A DNA stretch of 64,000 bases from Oscillospiraceae bacterium (GCA_902778275.1 CACYXE010000005.1:1-64000), one strand, 5' to 3'. Numbered from the stretch's first letter, positions 1-9,930 are shown. Program-made: numbers and translations. Notes: generated by a model not told the origin, from the letters alone.

Positions 1-204
1 CATGCTCTTCTGGGCGGAGAGCAGCACACGCAGCCCGGCGGAGGAGATATACTCCAGCCCGGTCATGTCGATGACCAGCGTGGTGATGCCGTCCAGAGAA
101 GCCTTCAGTTCCTTCTCCAGCTCCGGCGAGGTGGTCGTGTCCAGCCGCCCAGTCAATTTGATGTTCAGTTCCGTTGCGTTTGCGCTTTTTTCAATGCTCA
201 GCAT
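1..204 (-). CDS. STAS-domain anti-sigma-factor antagonist-like protein (partial)
   Basis: The complement of this edge encodes a gene that starts at 204 and runs off the left end, giving 68 residues. It reads MLSIEKSANATELNIKLTGR and continues with a TLVIDMTGLEYISSAGLR segment, the classic STAS fold strand-helix with the DxxxLxYISSAGL pattern around the serine that is phosphorylated in SpoIIAA-type antagonists. A purine-rich ribosome site (AAGGGAG) lies just upstream of the ATG. Family knowledge: such proteins bind anti-sigma kinases and release a sigma factor. A partner kinase would be expected beyond the window edge. The C-terminal quarter is missing, so a sulfate-transporter-type STAS domain cannot be excluded. 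Confidence 0.8.
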   Translation of the reverse strand, partial: MLSIEKSANATELNIKLTGRLDTTTSPELEKELKASLDGITTLVIDMTGLEYISSAGLRVLLSAQKSM

Positions 205-991
205 AGTATGCTCCCTTCTGCGTCTTTTCCGCTTTTCTCTTCTTTTGTGATCCAACAGGAATGGGGCCTGTCTTTTGCAATCCTTCGATCGTCCGCCGTA
301 GAGGAAATTTGCTGCAAAGGACAGCATCCTCTGTCCGACAAATGTCCGGAAAGGCCTCTCGTGTTTTCCCTCCTGCTTAAGACTGTATCTGCTTATCCCG
401 AGTCCTCCGGCTGTCCGGGCAAATCCACGGAAAGCGGCGCTGCGGAATACGCTATTGTCCGCGGCGGCAGGCCGCCCCTGTACAGCAGTATCGAAAGCCG
501 GGAAAACCCAGTTTATTTTATTATAGCATCTGCATGAGCAAAGTCAACCAAACCTTGCCGATTGCCCGCCCGGCAGAGCCTCCGTTTGGATCAGATGCGC
601 CGGCGGCCATGGATGGGATTGCAAGAGGCCGCTCGCGGCGGACTTCCCTCCCGCATGGGGTGGGCTTGGGAGGGGATGGGATTCCCCTCCCATGAATTTG
701 AGCGAAGCGGATCTTCGCGCCGCTAAGCGGCGCGGAACGAGGATTGAAACCCTTGCCCCACAAATGTGGGGGCTGTTTTGCGTAATTCCCGTTTCATACT
801 ATCTCTTGATGATTCTGCTCTACGGGTTTTTCTTTTTTTCACCTTTCTGCCATGCGTACCAACAGTACCGCCGATGGAAAATCCATCGGCGGTACCTTGG
901 AGGTATTTAAAAGGGAAAAGTATGGACTCTACTTAAAGGAAAAGTAAAACGATAGAACAACTGCAAACAGGATGATGCTCAACTTACTTGA
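205..991. other. Gene-free stretch with a 14-bp perfect hairpin
   Basis: No supported gene is seen. The ORFs here are short and without convincing ribosome sites. A 14-bp perfect inverted repeat (arms 865-878 and 882-895, loop AAA) lies downstream of the broken larC gene. It has no adjacent T-run on either strand, so it is not a clear terminator. Around 618-631 a 14-bp string (TGCAAGAGGCCGCT) recurs at 18656-18670. Confidence 0.5.
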
Positions 992-1740
992 TCACGCCCA
1001 TTCCAGACTGGCTCTCACACAGCTCAGCCGTCCGAAATCCTTCTTTCCGATACCGTAACCAATGGCGGAGACTGTCATCAGGGGCTGCTGACCGAAGGTA
1101 TCTGCAAAGTGTTTGACCAGCGCTGTACCTGTGGGGGTGCAGCGCTCTCCCTCTAGATCGCCCACATAGCTGGGAATCCCCTCCAGCAGCAGTGCCGTGG
1201 CCGGTGCGGGGACTGGCAAAACCCCATGGGCACACTGGATAGAGCCGAAGCCTGTGCAAATCGGTGTGGCCGTGATGTGCTTCACGCCCAGCTGTTCGAT
1301 CATCCTGCAGACAGCGGAGATATCAGCCACCGCGTCCATGCTGCAAGCTCATGGAAATGGATATGTTCCATGGGTTCCCCGTGCACCGTGGACTCTGCCT
1401 GCGCAATCAGCTCATAAACCGCCAGCACGTGGGCTTTGACGCTTTCGCTCAAATTGAGCTTTTCCACGATTTGCCGGATATCAAACAGGTGCCGGTGATG
1501 GTGCTCGTGATGCGCGCCCTGGCAGCCGGGTTCTTCCTCCTCCCCCTTATAGGTAACGGACATGTGCGTGCCGGAGACGGAATAGCTCCTGACCGTGGAT
1601 GCCTCATAACAGACTTCCGGGATCCCGATGGCATTGAGCTTGCACAACATTTCTTCCCAGTCTGGGCAAAGCTCCAACAGGGCAGCGGAGAGCATGTCCC
1701 CCGCAAGTCCCCGGGAGCAGTCGATAAACATTTCTCTCAT
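992..1740 (-). pseudogene. larC: LarC-type nickel insertion protein, N-terminal part, frameshifted
   Basis: LarC inserts nickel into the pincer nucleotide cofactor of LarA-type racemases. The first reading frame (from ATG 1740) starts MREMFIDCSRGLAGDM and runs through a His-rich stretch (HHEHHHRH) to HIHFHEL. The expected continuation, MDAVADISAV, lies in another frame from 1339, so one base is missing near 1335-1350. The second frame reaches the family's AIGYGxGxKDF motif and then stops at 992. The C-terminal LarC2 domain that normally follows is not found downstream. Known programmed frameshifting in Lactobacillus larC occurs at the LarC1/LarC2 junction, not here, so this looks like a broken, truncated gene or a base-call error plus truncation. 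An upstream TTG at 1758 is an alternative start. Confidence 0.7.
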
Positions 1741-1887
1741 ACAATCATCCAAATTCAAGGGGATCAGCCGTTTTCTCCTGGCAGAATTTACTAATGGAGT
1801 GTTTCACTCTTTAGGGATTGACTTTTAATAGTTAGTCTTTCTGGCTATAGTATATACAAGTTCTAAGAGGAAATTAACGATTTTTTT

Positions 1888-2070
1888 AAGAAGCGCAGCG
1901 CGGAGCTTGCGCGAATGACGGCAGAGTGGAAACGGCAGCAAGCCGAGGCCAAGACGGAAACCGCCCGCTTGATTGCTCTGGAACGGGAACAGATGCGAAT
2001 TGCCCGCGAACAGGAGCGGCAAGCCAAGGAAGCCATCCAGGTATTTGGCCCGGCCTTTTGTGTCGCATAA
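1888..2070 (+). pseudogene. Fragment of a charged coiled-coil protein gene
   Basis: One frame is open from AAG at 1888 to TAA at 2070 and encodes about 60 residues of strongly helical, Lys/Glu/Arg/Gln-rich sequence (ELARMTAEWKRQQAEAKTET, then ALEREQMRIAREQERQAKE). The composition is typical of protein, not random DNA, but there is no start codon with ribosome site at the front and the frame is lost at the end. I read it as a remnant of a mobile-element-type coiled-coil gene. The parent family is not recognised. Confidence 0.4.
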
Positions 2071-2399
2071 GCGCAGAAAAGGAGGCCAAAGAACTCCAGT
2101 CAAAGAATTTTTCGTTGTTTTCCTGCTTATCGGATGCCGTCACAGGTGAAGCTCTCTGCGCTCCGGCTGCCTTGGCTAAAGCCCCGCAGTTCCGGGGCCG
2201 TTTTGATCACATTGATCTTCTTCTGCCTGTTCTCCGCCGCCATCTGTCCGCGGCGGTTCAGCAAAGTACTTCCTGCATAAACGAAGCCCGCAGGTTTCTT
2301 TTGCTGGCAGAGCAGCTCTGGAAACCTGCGGGTATTCCGGTATCGGGACCTTTCCCAAAATGCTTTCCCTGTCCATTTGGGAGAGAGCAGACGCTTCCG

Positions 2400-3029
2400 C
2401 TATTCCTGAGACAGGTAATAGCTCATGGCAAGGAGGCTGTCGGAAAAGTGCACGTTCTCCACGATTGCGTTTCCCGCTACCATCTGCACATCCACATTGG
2501 TGAAGTTCCATATCCCCTTGACGCCATATCTGCCCAGTTCTTCCGCCACTTTTAAAGCCTCCGTAGATGGGACCGCAAGCACCGCGACATCGATTTGATT
2601 GCTGCGCAGATAATCAGGCAAAGCCGCCGCCGCGCATACGGGGATCCCTTTTTGAACGGTGCCGACCAGTTCCGGCTCAACGTCAAATGCACATTCAAGA
2701 ACAAAGCCCCAGTCATTGAACTGAAAGCGCTCGATCAAGGCATGTCCGATGTTTCCAACGCCGATCAGGATCGCACGGTATCCCCGCTTCATTCCAAGGA
2801 TCCTTTCGATTTCGTCCCGCAAAGCGTCCACGTTATAACCGTAACCTTGAAGCCCAAAGCCGCCGAAGTAATTGAGATCTTGCCGGATTTGGGAGGCTGT
2901 CAGCCCCAGCTGTTCCGCCAGGGTAAAGGAAGATACTCTTTTTACGCCGTTAGCCTGCAACTCGTTCAGCTTGCGCAGATAGCGCGGCAGCCGCCGGATC
3001 ACATTATCCGATATTTTTCTTTCCTGCAT
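2400..3029 (-). CDS. rex: Redox-sensing transcriptional repressor Rex
   Basis: Rex senses the NADH/NAD+ ratio and represses fermentation and respiration genes when NADH is low. The protein (209 residues from ATG 3029) has an N-terminal winged helix with the diagnostic GLTASQIRQDLNYFGGFG string (about residues 43-60). A Rossmann domain follows, with GVGNIGHAL (about residues 90-98) for the nucleotide. A C-terminal YYLSQE tail makes the domain-swapped helix. A longer open frame reaches 3173, but the start at 3029 has GGGAG eight bases upstream and matches the usual Rex length. It lies downstream of a small membrane protein and an MFS gene on the same strand. Confidence 0.95.
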   Translation of the reverse strand: MQERKISDNVIRRLPRYLRKLNELQANGVKRVSSFTLAEQLGLTASQIRQDLNYFGGFGLQGYGYNVDALRDEIERILGMKRGYRAILIGVGNIGHALIERFQFNDWGFVLECAFDVEPELVGTVQKGIPVCAAAALPDYLRSNQIDVAVLAVPSTEALKVAEELGRYGVKGIWNFTNVDVQMVAGNAIVENVHFSDSLLAMSYYLSQE

Positions 3030-3099
3030 CAGTTTCGCTCCCATCCCGCAAGTTTGTCCCTCACAGCCGGACATACTATTCTTTACTGATATTCTCAAC

Positions 3100-3390
3100 T
3101 CAAGACCGCCGATTTCTTTTTCCGGTCGCATTCTTTTTCTTTTTTTGCTGTTCGTGCACCTTATATCGTGCAACGCCGCGCCGCATGATGCGTACCGTCA
3201 CCGTTGCGGAAGTAAAGCCGATGAGCAGCAACAGCACCCACACGACCGGATGCGCCGCGCGGAAAATCGCGCACAACAAACCGCCGGTAAAGGCGATAAC
3301 GCTCACGTAGCGCAGGATATTCAGCCAGGTTCGCTCACTGTCTGTGTACTCCCCCGCACCCGCGCGGTTGCGATATACATAATTTGCCAT
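3100..3390 (-). CDS. Small two-helix membrane protein of unknown function
   Basis: A 96-residue protein with a short hydrophilic N-terminus (MANYVYRNRAGAGEYTDSE), two predicted membrane helices (about residues 26-44 and 47-68) and a very basic tail (QQKKKKNATGKRNRRS). AAAGGAG stands about nine bases before the ATG. It sits 27 bp downstream of the MFS permease gene and 70 bp upstream of rex on the same strand, so it is probably cotranscribed with both. I do not recognise the family. The basic tail predicts a cytoplasmic C-terminus by the positive-inside rule. Confidence 0.6.
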   Translation of the reverse strand: MANYVYRNRAGAGEYTDSERTWLNILRYVSVIAFTGGLLCAIFRAAHPVVWVLLLLIGFTSATVTVRIMRRGVARYKVHEQQKKKKNATGKRNRRS

Positions 3391-3417
3391 CCGTCCATTC
3401 TCCTTTCCCGGCTCTTA

Positions 3418-4683
3418 TCAATTTGAGCCCTGTGCTCTCGGCCCAAGGCCGATTTTCTCTGCACTTTTCAGAACCATAAAGAACAGGATCGCCATGGCAG
3501 TCGCCTCCAACATGACCAGAATCCATCCCAGCTGATAAGAGCCCGTTGCGTCATAGATATATCCGTTCAGCGTTGTACCAATGGCATTTCCCAGAAAAAC
3601 GAGGCTGAGCATAATGCCGCACAGGCCACTGTAATCCCGATTCCCGAACACGCTGCGGGCAACGTAAGCCATACTCATGGCCGGAAGCGCACTGCCCACG
3701 CCGGAGCAGATCAGAGCCGGATACGCAAGGGGGATACAGTGCGGGGCCAGAAGCAGCAGCAGGCCAGCCAGTCCATAGCCTGCTACCGACAGCAGGAAGC
3801 CGCATTTCAGCCCGATCTTGTCAAACACGATCCCAAGAGCAAATTTGCTGACCATCAAAAACAGCATCTGCAGCGAGATCATCGCCGAGGCACGCGCGGC
3901 CGCAATACCGATATCCGTCAGACATGCGTAGGTATGGTTGACAATGGAAGTGTTGACCGTACCGGACAGGATCGCAAGCAGCAGGAAAAGACGAAAGCTG
4001 GCGGTATTCAGCGTGTCTTTTTTACTCAAGCCCCAGATTGGGATCGCACCCGTGTTTTCTTTATTTCCCTTCCGGTAGGGCGACAGCCCCAGATCCGCAG
4101 GCTTGTCACGGAGCACAAACAGGGCCATGAGCTCTATCACCAGGAAAAACACAAGTCCGAGAGCCCGATACGCCATGCGCCAGCCCCGGGCCAGAATGAT
4201 GGCCGAAACCATAGGGACGATGACCATGGCCAGTCCGCTCCCGCAGGAGCCGATGCCTGTGGCGGTACCGCGGGAATCTTCAAACCAGTTGTTGATCAGC
4301 GCCGTAACGGGGAGTGTGGAAACGCTTCCTGTCATCAACCCGACCAAAATGGCGCAGAGATAAAACTGCCACAGCTTCGTACAGACGGAATACCCAAAAA
4401 GCACAATCGGGATCAGAATCCCGGTGACCAGCATGGCTCTGCGAATGGAGTGGTTCTTCATATACGCACCCCACACGGGGTAGGCGAACATACCGGCAAA
4501 GCTGGACAGGGATGTGCAGAGAGAAAACTGTGCCCGGCTGAAGCCCATGGCTTCGCTGACAGGCTTGATGAAAGTCCCCATCGAGTTGATCAGGATCCCG
4601 ACGCCGCCTCCCGACAGGAAGAAGCAGGCGATGACGACCCACCAACCATAGAAGAGCTTTCCTTGTTTATCGCCAAGGCGCAT
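3418..4683 (-). CDS. MFS permease, monocarboxylate/OFA-like
   Basis: About 421 residues with 12 predicted membrane helices in two groups of six. The start FYGWWVVIACFFLSGGGVGI and the GTATGIGSCGSGLAMVIVPM segment in helix 5 are typical of the oxalate/formate antiporter and monocarboxylate branch of the major facilitator superfamily. A longer frame begins at 4710, but ATG 4683 has GGAGGG nine bases upstream. Its position after two SLC13 permeases in a CoA-thioester operon suggests uptake or efflux of a carboxylic acid. The substrate is not determinable. Confidence 0.85.
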   Translation of the reverse strand: MRLGDKQGKLFYGWWVVIACFFLSGGGVGILINSMGTFIKPVSEAMGFSRAQFSLCTSLSSFAGMFAYPVWGAYMKNHSIRRAMLVTGILIPIVLFGYSVCTKLWQFYLCAILVGLMTGSVSTLPVTALINNWFEDSRGTATGIGSCGSGLAMVIVPMVSAIILARGWRMAYRALGLVFFLVIELMALFVLRDKPADLGLSPYRKGNKENTGAIPIWGLSKKDTLNTASFRLFLLLAILSGTVNTSIVNHTYACLTDIGIAAARASAMISLQMLFLMVSKFALGIVFDKIGLKCGFLLSVAGYGLAGLLLLLAPHCIPLAYPALICSGVGSALPAMSMAYVARSVFGNRDYSGLCGIMLSLVFLGNAIGTTLNGYIYDATGSYQLGWILVMLEATAMAILFFMVLKSAEKIGLGPRAQGSN

Positions 4684-4768
4684 AAATACCCACCCTCCAG
4701 GATAGAACAATCGGAGCGGAGATCGTCCCCGCTCCGATCATTTCCGATTCACTTAGCTTTGCGGGAGA

Positions 4769-6249
4769 TCAGCTGACGATCTCATAAACCACGGGGCAGA
4801 CCGCGCTGTACAGCGGATATGCCACAAACATGCAGACGATAATGCAAATCACAGCCGCAAGAATGCCAAAACGCATCTGGTAGCTCAGACGGACGCGAGG
4901 CAGGGAGGCGCAGAGACCGGCAATGGGGCAGGCGGAGGGCAGCATGTTGCCCATGTTGCAGATCATGCCGGCGCACATGGCAGCCGCAATGGGGTTGCCG
5001 CCGCCCAGAGCCACAATGATGGGAGCATAGGCGTTGAACATGGTACCGGAAGCCGTGTTGGACATAAAGTTGGTCTGGATGCCGATCAGCGCGATGGCGA
5101 TCAGCGCCATGACCCTGCCGGAGATACCCATGTTGCCGACAAAGCCGCCCAGGACCTCCGTCAGCCACGGCATCACGCCGTAGTCGGACTTGCCAAGGAA
5201 GGTGGCCATGCCCATCAGGGCGGCCATCATGGCCCAGGCGCCCCAGTTGATCTTCTTGCACACTTCGGGCAGGCTCATAACGGGCTTGCCGTCAATAGGA
5301 ATGACACAGAGCGCTGCGACCAGCAGCAGAGGAGGCGCGTAGGTGCCCAGGTTCTTCAGCATGCTGCCGAAGTTGTACAGGCCGGGGATCTTCATAATAG
5401 TCTCGTCAGGACGATGAAGGCGATGGCAACAGCCCGCTCCTTATTGTCAGCAGGAGGAATGGTGGCACGCAGCGCATCGATATCCAGATCCTTCATCTTC
5501 TGCACGTTGGGACGCTGCAGGAAGCGGAACTCCAGGAAGACGATGAGGAACATCACGAAGCAGGAAACCAGGCCGACCCAGCAGACGGTCATGAAGGGAA
5601 CTTCATATCCAAAGAGGGTGAGAGCCATGCTCATGCCCAGCAGCACGTTGGTGTGGGACATGGGCGTGGAACCCTGGTTGATGTTGTCAATGTACATCAT
5701 CGCGCAGTATACAGCTTCTGGCAGATCGTCGTCCTCCTTGTCGCAACCGGTCATTTCCAGCATCTCATCCGCGATGGACAGGAACATGGCGTATACGGCG
5801 GAAGAGGTCACGAATGCAGAGACAACCCACACGGAGAACATCAGCATAAACATAATGAGCCAGGGCTTGCCCTTAACGAATTTCCGTGTTACGAAGAACA
5901 GCGCGATACGGCGGCTGAAGCCGCTTTCATTCATCGCTACATTGAACATCAGCATGAACGCGACGAACACGGTCATGCCATGGCCAAAGCATTCCTTTAG
6001 GGCTGTAGTACCGGAGCAGTAGCCTGTGGTACCGAGCATGAATACGGCCAGAACACTGGGCCAGAAAGTGCTGACAGTGGTCCAGAGGTATATGGTCATA
6101 ACAAAGATGCCCAGAAGCTGGATGCCCTGCTTCGTCAGCGGCTCATGGAAAGGGAGAAGATGGCCGATGATGATGTAAAGAATAACGCCAATAATGGTAT
6201 GGATGACGTTTTTCTTCACCTTCGGCGACATTTTTATTGTTTCAGCCAT
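4769..6249 (-). pseudogene. SLC13/DASS-type anion permease, copy 1, frame broken
   Basis: This is a close paralogue of the intact gene at 6313-7770. The N-terminal half (from ATG 6249, 285 residues) ends RAVAIAFIVLTRLL and stops. The C-terminal half resumes at 5395 with MKIPGLYNFGSML in another frame. Aligning the two copies shows why: between the shared strings AATAGTCTCG and GCAACAGCC (plus strand) this copy has 20 additional bases (5406-5425). Twenty is not a multiple of three. Either the copy is dead, or the two halves are made separately (ATG 5395 overlaps the first stop). The extra bases encode hydrophobic IAFIVL, so they may be a remnant of a longer ancestral linker helix. Confidence 0.8.
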
Positions 6250-6312
6250 AATTTTACTCCTATCTTTTAGAATATCAGGGTCACATTTGCCCGGCGTGCT
6301 CTATCGCTTCGC

Positions 6313-7770
6313 TCAGCTGACCATCTGGGTGACGACTGGGCAAACCGAGCTGTAAAGCGGATACGCAATGAACACGCCAACCAGGACGCAGAGGATGGTG
6401 GCAATGGCACCGTAACGAATGTTATAGCTCATGCGCACCTGCGGGAGGGAGTTGCACAGGCCGGCAATGGGGCAGGCAGAGGGAAGAATGTTGCCAGCGT
6501 TGCAGATCATGCCGGCGCACATGGCAGCCGCGACCGGGTTGCCGCCGCCCAGAGCCACAATGATGGGAGCATAGGCGTTGAACATGGTAGCGGAAGCAGT
6601 ATTGGACATGAAGTTGGTCTGAATGCCGATCAGCGCGATAGCGATCATGGCCATGGCGTTGCCGGAAATACCAAGATTGCCCACAAAACCGCCAAAGACT
6701 TCGGTCAGCCAGGGCATCACGCCGTAGTCGGACTTGCCTAGGAAGGTGGCCATGCCCATCAAGGCGGCCATCATACCCCAGGCGCCCCAGTTGATCTTCT
6801 TGCAGGCATCAGGCAGATTCAATACGGGCTTGCCTTCCACGGGGATGATGCAGAGCGCTGCGACCAGCAGCAGAGGAGGCGCGTAGGTGCCCAGGTTCTT
6901 CAGCATGCTGCCGAAGTTGTACAGGCCGGGGATCTTCATAATAGTCTCGGCAACAGCCTTCTCCCGCTTGGAGGCAGGAGGTACGGTGGCACGGAGTGCG
7001 TCGATATCCAGGTTACGCATCTTCTCCACGTTGGGCCGCTGCAGAAAGCGGAACTCCAGGAAGACCAGGATGAACATGACGAAGCAGGAGATGATTCCGA
7101 CCCAGCAGACCGTCATGAAGGGGATCTCATAACCAAACAGCGTCAGGGCCATGCTCATGCCCAGCAGTACGTTGGTGTGAGACATAGGCGTGGAGCCCTG
7201 TCCGACATTGTCGATCCACATCATGCAGCAGTAAACGGCTTCCGGAAGATCATCCTCATCCTTATAGCCGGTCATCTCCAGCATCTCATCCGCAATGGAC
7301 AGGAACATGGCGTAGACCGCGGAGGACGTGACAAACAAGGACACGAACCATACTGAGAACATCAGCATGAACATGATAAGCCACGGTTTGCCTTTGACAA
7401 ATTTTCGCGTAACAAAGAACAACGCGATCCGGCGGCTGAAGCCGCTCTCATTCATGGCCACGTTGAAAATCAGCATGAATGCAACGAACACGGTCATACC
7501 GTGGCCAAAGCATTCCTTCAGAGCTGCAGTACCGGAACAGTAGCCTGTGGTACCGAGCATGAACACTGCTAAAACGCTGGGCCAGAAAGTGCTGACGGTA
7601 GTCCAGAGATAAATAGTCATGACGAAGACGCCCAGAAGCTGGATGCCTTCCTTCGTCAACGGCTCTTTATACGGAAGAATATGTCCGATGATGATATACA
7701 GGCAAACACCGATTATGGTGTGAATAACGTCTTTTTTCACCTTCGGCGATAATTTTACTGTCTCAGCCAT
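6313..7770 (-). CDS. SLC13/DASS-type anion (carboxylate) permease, copy 2, intact
   Basis: A 485-residue polytopic membrane protein with about 11-12 hydrophobic segments arranged as an inverted repeat. The repeats carry paired reentrant-loop-like motifs: TSSAVYAMFLSIADEM in the first half and NFMSNTASATMFNAYAPIIV in the second. The SNTA(S)A motif is typical of the divalent anion:sodium symporter (CitT/SLC13) group. AGGAG lies before the ATG. It is embedded in an operon of CoA-transferases and acyl-CoA enzymes, so import of a mono- or dicarboxylate fed to these enzymes is the natural inference. Confidence 0.85.
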   Translation of the reverse strand: MAETVKLSPKVKKDVIHTIIGVCLYIIIGHILPYKEPLTKEGIQLLGVFVMTIYLWTTVSTFWPSVLAVFMLGTTGYCSGTAALKECFGHGMTVFVAFMLIFNVAMNESGFSRRIALFFVTRKFVKGKPWLIMFMLMFSVWFVSLFVTSSAVYAMFLSIADEMLEMTGYKDEDDLPEAVYCCMMWIDNVGQGSTPMSHTNVLLGMSMALTLFGYEIPFMTVCWVGIISCFVMFILVFLEFRFLQRPNVEKMRNLDIDALRATVPPASKREKAVAETIMKIPGLYNFGSMLKNLGTYAPPLLLVAALCIIPVEGKPVLNLPDACKKINWGAWGMMAALMGMATFLGKSDYGVMPWLTEVFGGFVGNLGISGNAMAMIAIALIGIQTNFMSNTASATMFNAYAPIIVALGGGNPVAAAMCAGMICNAGNILPSACPIAGLCNSLPQVRMSYNIRYGAIATILCVLVGVFIAYPLYSSVCPVVTQMVS

Positions 7771-7807
7771 TTCTTACTCCTAAACCTTTCTTTTTCTTTT
7801 GTGCTTC

Positions 7808-7832
7808 CCCGCCCCGGAACTGCCGGGGCGGG
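7808..7832 (-). other. GC-rich hairpin between MaoC and permease genes
   Basis: A 10-bp perfect stem (7808-7817 with 7823-7832, loop AACTG) lies in the 74-bp gap of the operon. No T-run follows on the minus strand, so it is more likely an RNA-stability or processing element than a terminator. Confidence 0.4.
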
Positions 7833-7844
7833 AAAGATGCCTGC

Positions 7845-8315
7845 TTACTCCTGAGGTTTCCGCTTGAGCATAACGGTCAGCTCCTGATGGACGACAGTCA
7901 CGCCTTTCTGGTTGATGGTGTCGCAGGTGTACACCAGCAGACCACGGTCATTTTTGGATTTGGAGGGCTTCATCTCGGTGATCTCAATGCGGCAATGGAT
8001 CGTGTCACCGGCGCGAGTGGGCGCCAGGAACTTCTCGGTAATGCCAGCCAGAGCGATGGTGGTGCCTTCCATGAAGCGGGTCTGCTGCCGCAGGCCGGAG
8101 GCGATGGCGATTACCAAAGCGCCGTGGGCGATGCAGCCGCCGTGGGGAGAATTGCTCTTGGCCCACTCCTCATCGGTGTGCAGGGGGTTGTAGTCGCCGG
8201 ACAGGCCGGCAAAGGTGGCGATGTCGCACTCTCTTACGGTGCGGGAGGCAGTGATGAGGACTTCGCCGACTTGGAACTCGTCGAAGTATCTGCCGGCAGG
8301 TTTGTACTCTTCCAT
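7845..8315 (-). CDS. MaoC-family (R)-specific enoyl-CoA hydratase-like protein
   Basis: A 156-residue single hot-dog protein. The hydratase-2 motif is visible as FAGLSGDYNPLHTDEEWAK, with the catalytic Asp and His of the D-x4-H pattern, followed by GGCIAHGALVIAI. Such enzymes hydrate trans-2-enoyl-CoA to (R)-3-hydroxyacyl-CoA or the reverse. AAAGGAG precedes the ATG. It lies between the family I CoA-transferase and the permeases, so it probably works on the CoA thioester intermediate of the operon's substrate. Confidence 0.88.
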   Translation of the reverse strand: MEEYKPAGRYFDEFQVGEVLITASRTVRECDIATFAGLSGDYNPLHTDEEWAKSNSPHGGCIAHGALVIAIASGLRQQTRFMEGTTIALAGITEKFLAPTRAGDTIHCRIEITEMKPSKSKNDRGLLVYTCDTINQKGVTVVHQELTVMLKRKPQE

Positions 8316-8361
8316 GTTGGATCTCCTTTACTGTTTTATTTTTTTAGTATCCGATCTGTGA

Positions 8362-9930
8362 TCAGATATCCAATGCGTCGAGAAGGCCCATCTTCTCCGG
8401 TTTGAAGATCCGGGCGTCCATCTCTTTCAGGTTCTCGGAAATCAGCGGCTTGAATTCCATCTGATCCAGAATATCCTTCTGAACATCTACGCCGGGGGCG
8501 TACTCGGTGAGCATGATGCCCTTTTCGGTCAGTTCAAATACCGCGCGTTCGGTAACGTACAAGACCTTGCAGCCGTTCTTGAGGGCATAGGGGGCGCTGA
8601 ACGTCGTCTGCGGCAGAGCGGGAACGAATTTCTTCACCGCGCCCTCCGTGTCGATCACCAGCTTGCCGTCCTCCACATGCTCCTTCAGCCCCTTGGTGGT
8701 GAAGGTGCCACAGAAAACGATCTTCTTGGTGGCGGTGACGATATCGATAAATCCGCCCACACCGGTGGGAAGCTTTCCGAACTTATGGACGTTGACATTG
8801 CCTGCGGGGTCCGTCTGGGCGTTGCCGAGCAAGGTGATGTCCAGGCCGCCCGCGTGATAGAAGTCGAACTGACGGGGCGCGTCCACAAGCGCGTCGTAGT
8901 TGACGTGTACGGCGAAGCGCTCGCCGGGCGCGGCGACGCCGCCTACCAGGCCGTGCTCCACGGACAGGGAGATATGCTCAGCCACACCTTCTTCCGTCAT
9001 TACGGCGGAAGCGACCTCGGGCATACCGAAGCCGATGTTGACGTTCATGTCCGCGCCGACTTCCATGGCCGCGCGGCGGCCGATGATCTTGCGCTCGTCA
9101 AGAGGCTTGGGCATGGACTGGATCATCGATTCAGGCATTTTGGCCTCACCCAGCAGGTACTTGCTGAAAGCGGTACCGGGAGTCATGCGGTGGAACTTCT
9201 CCACATCCTTCGTGGTAACGATAGCATCGACCATGATACCGGGGATCTGAACATCATGGGCGGCCAGGCTACCTGCCTTGACGTAGTCACGGACCTGGAC
9301 GATAACTTTGCCGCCATTGGCCTTCGCCGCCTGAGCAACGTACTGCGCATCAGCCCAGTACATCTCGTCATGCAGGGAGACGTTACCTTTTTCATCGGCG
9401 GCGGTACCGCGAATGAACGCGACATTAGGCGCGATCACCTTATACCAAAGGTACTCCTCCCCCTTGACTTCCACCAATTCCACCAGGTCTTCCGTAGTCA
9501 CATCGTTGTTTTTGCCGCCCTGGTTTCTGGGATCGACGAAAGTACCAAGGCCGACTTTGGTCAGCAGGCCGGTCTCGCCGGCGCTGGCACTGCGGAAGAG
9601 GATACTCATAATGCCCTGCGGCAGGTTCCATGCCTGGCATTTATTGCCGGCCACGAATTCTTTCAGAGCGGTGTTGTTATTATAATGGCCGAGGATCACA
9701 CGGGAGGTCATGCCCTCGTGTGCGTACATATCCATGCCGTCCAGCGGTGCGGACATGGAAAGCACCGTCAGATTTTTGGGAGAACCGGTCTCCAGGAATC
9801 TTGCTTCAAGTGCGAAGGACAGCTCCTTCGCCACGCAGGAATTGGAGACGCCTGCAAGCGCAACCACGTCGCCGTCTTTTACCAGAGCGTCGACTGCTTC
9901 CCGGGCTGAAGCATAGAGTTTGTTTTTCAA
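8362..9930 (-). CDS. Family I acyl-CoA:acetate/3-ketoacid CoA-transferase (fused alpha-beta)
   Basis: A 522-residue enzyme with both halves of a family I CoA-transferase in one chain, as in propionate and acetoacetate CoA-transferases. The second half contains SVEHGLVGG at about residues 323-331. The glutamate there (about residue 325) matches the catalytic Glu that forms the glutamyl-CoA thioester. The first half has the glycine-rich VALAGVSNS segment. It would activate a free carboxylate with CoA taken from an acyl-CoA donor. A second, unrelated CoA-transferase (CaiB type) is next upstream, so the operon carries two activation chemistries. Confidence 0.9.
   Translation of the reverse strand: MKNKLYASAREAVDALVKDGDVVALAGVSNSCVAKELSFALEARFLETGSPKNLTVLSMSAPLDGMDMYAHEGMTSRVILGHYNNNTALKEFVAGNKCQAWNLPQGIMSILFRSASAGETGLLTKVGLGTFVDPRNQGGKNNDVTTEDLVELVEVKGEEYLWYKVIAPNVAFIRGTAADEKGNVSLHDEMYWADAQYVAQAAKANGGKVIVQVRDYVKAGSLAAHDVQIPGIMVDAIVTTKDVEKFHRMTPGTAFSKYLLGEAKMPESMIQSMPKPLDERKIIGRRAAMEVGADMNVNIGFGMPEVASAVMTEEGVAEHISLSVEHGLVGGVAAPGERFAVHVNYDALVDAPRQFDFYHAGGLDITLLGNAQTDPAGNVNVHKFGKLPTGVGGFIDIVTATKKIVFCGTFTTKGLKEHVEDGKLVIDTEGAVKKFVPALPQTTFSAPYALKNGCKVLYVTERAVFELTEKGIMLTEYAPGVDVQKDILDQMEFKPLISENLKEMDARIFKPEKMGLLDALDI

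Noticed and set aside
700..760. GAGGATTGAAACCC string as a CRISPR repeat
   Set aside because: The string occurs once, has no regularly spaced copies and there are no cas genes. It resembles repeat debris.
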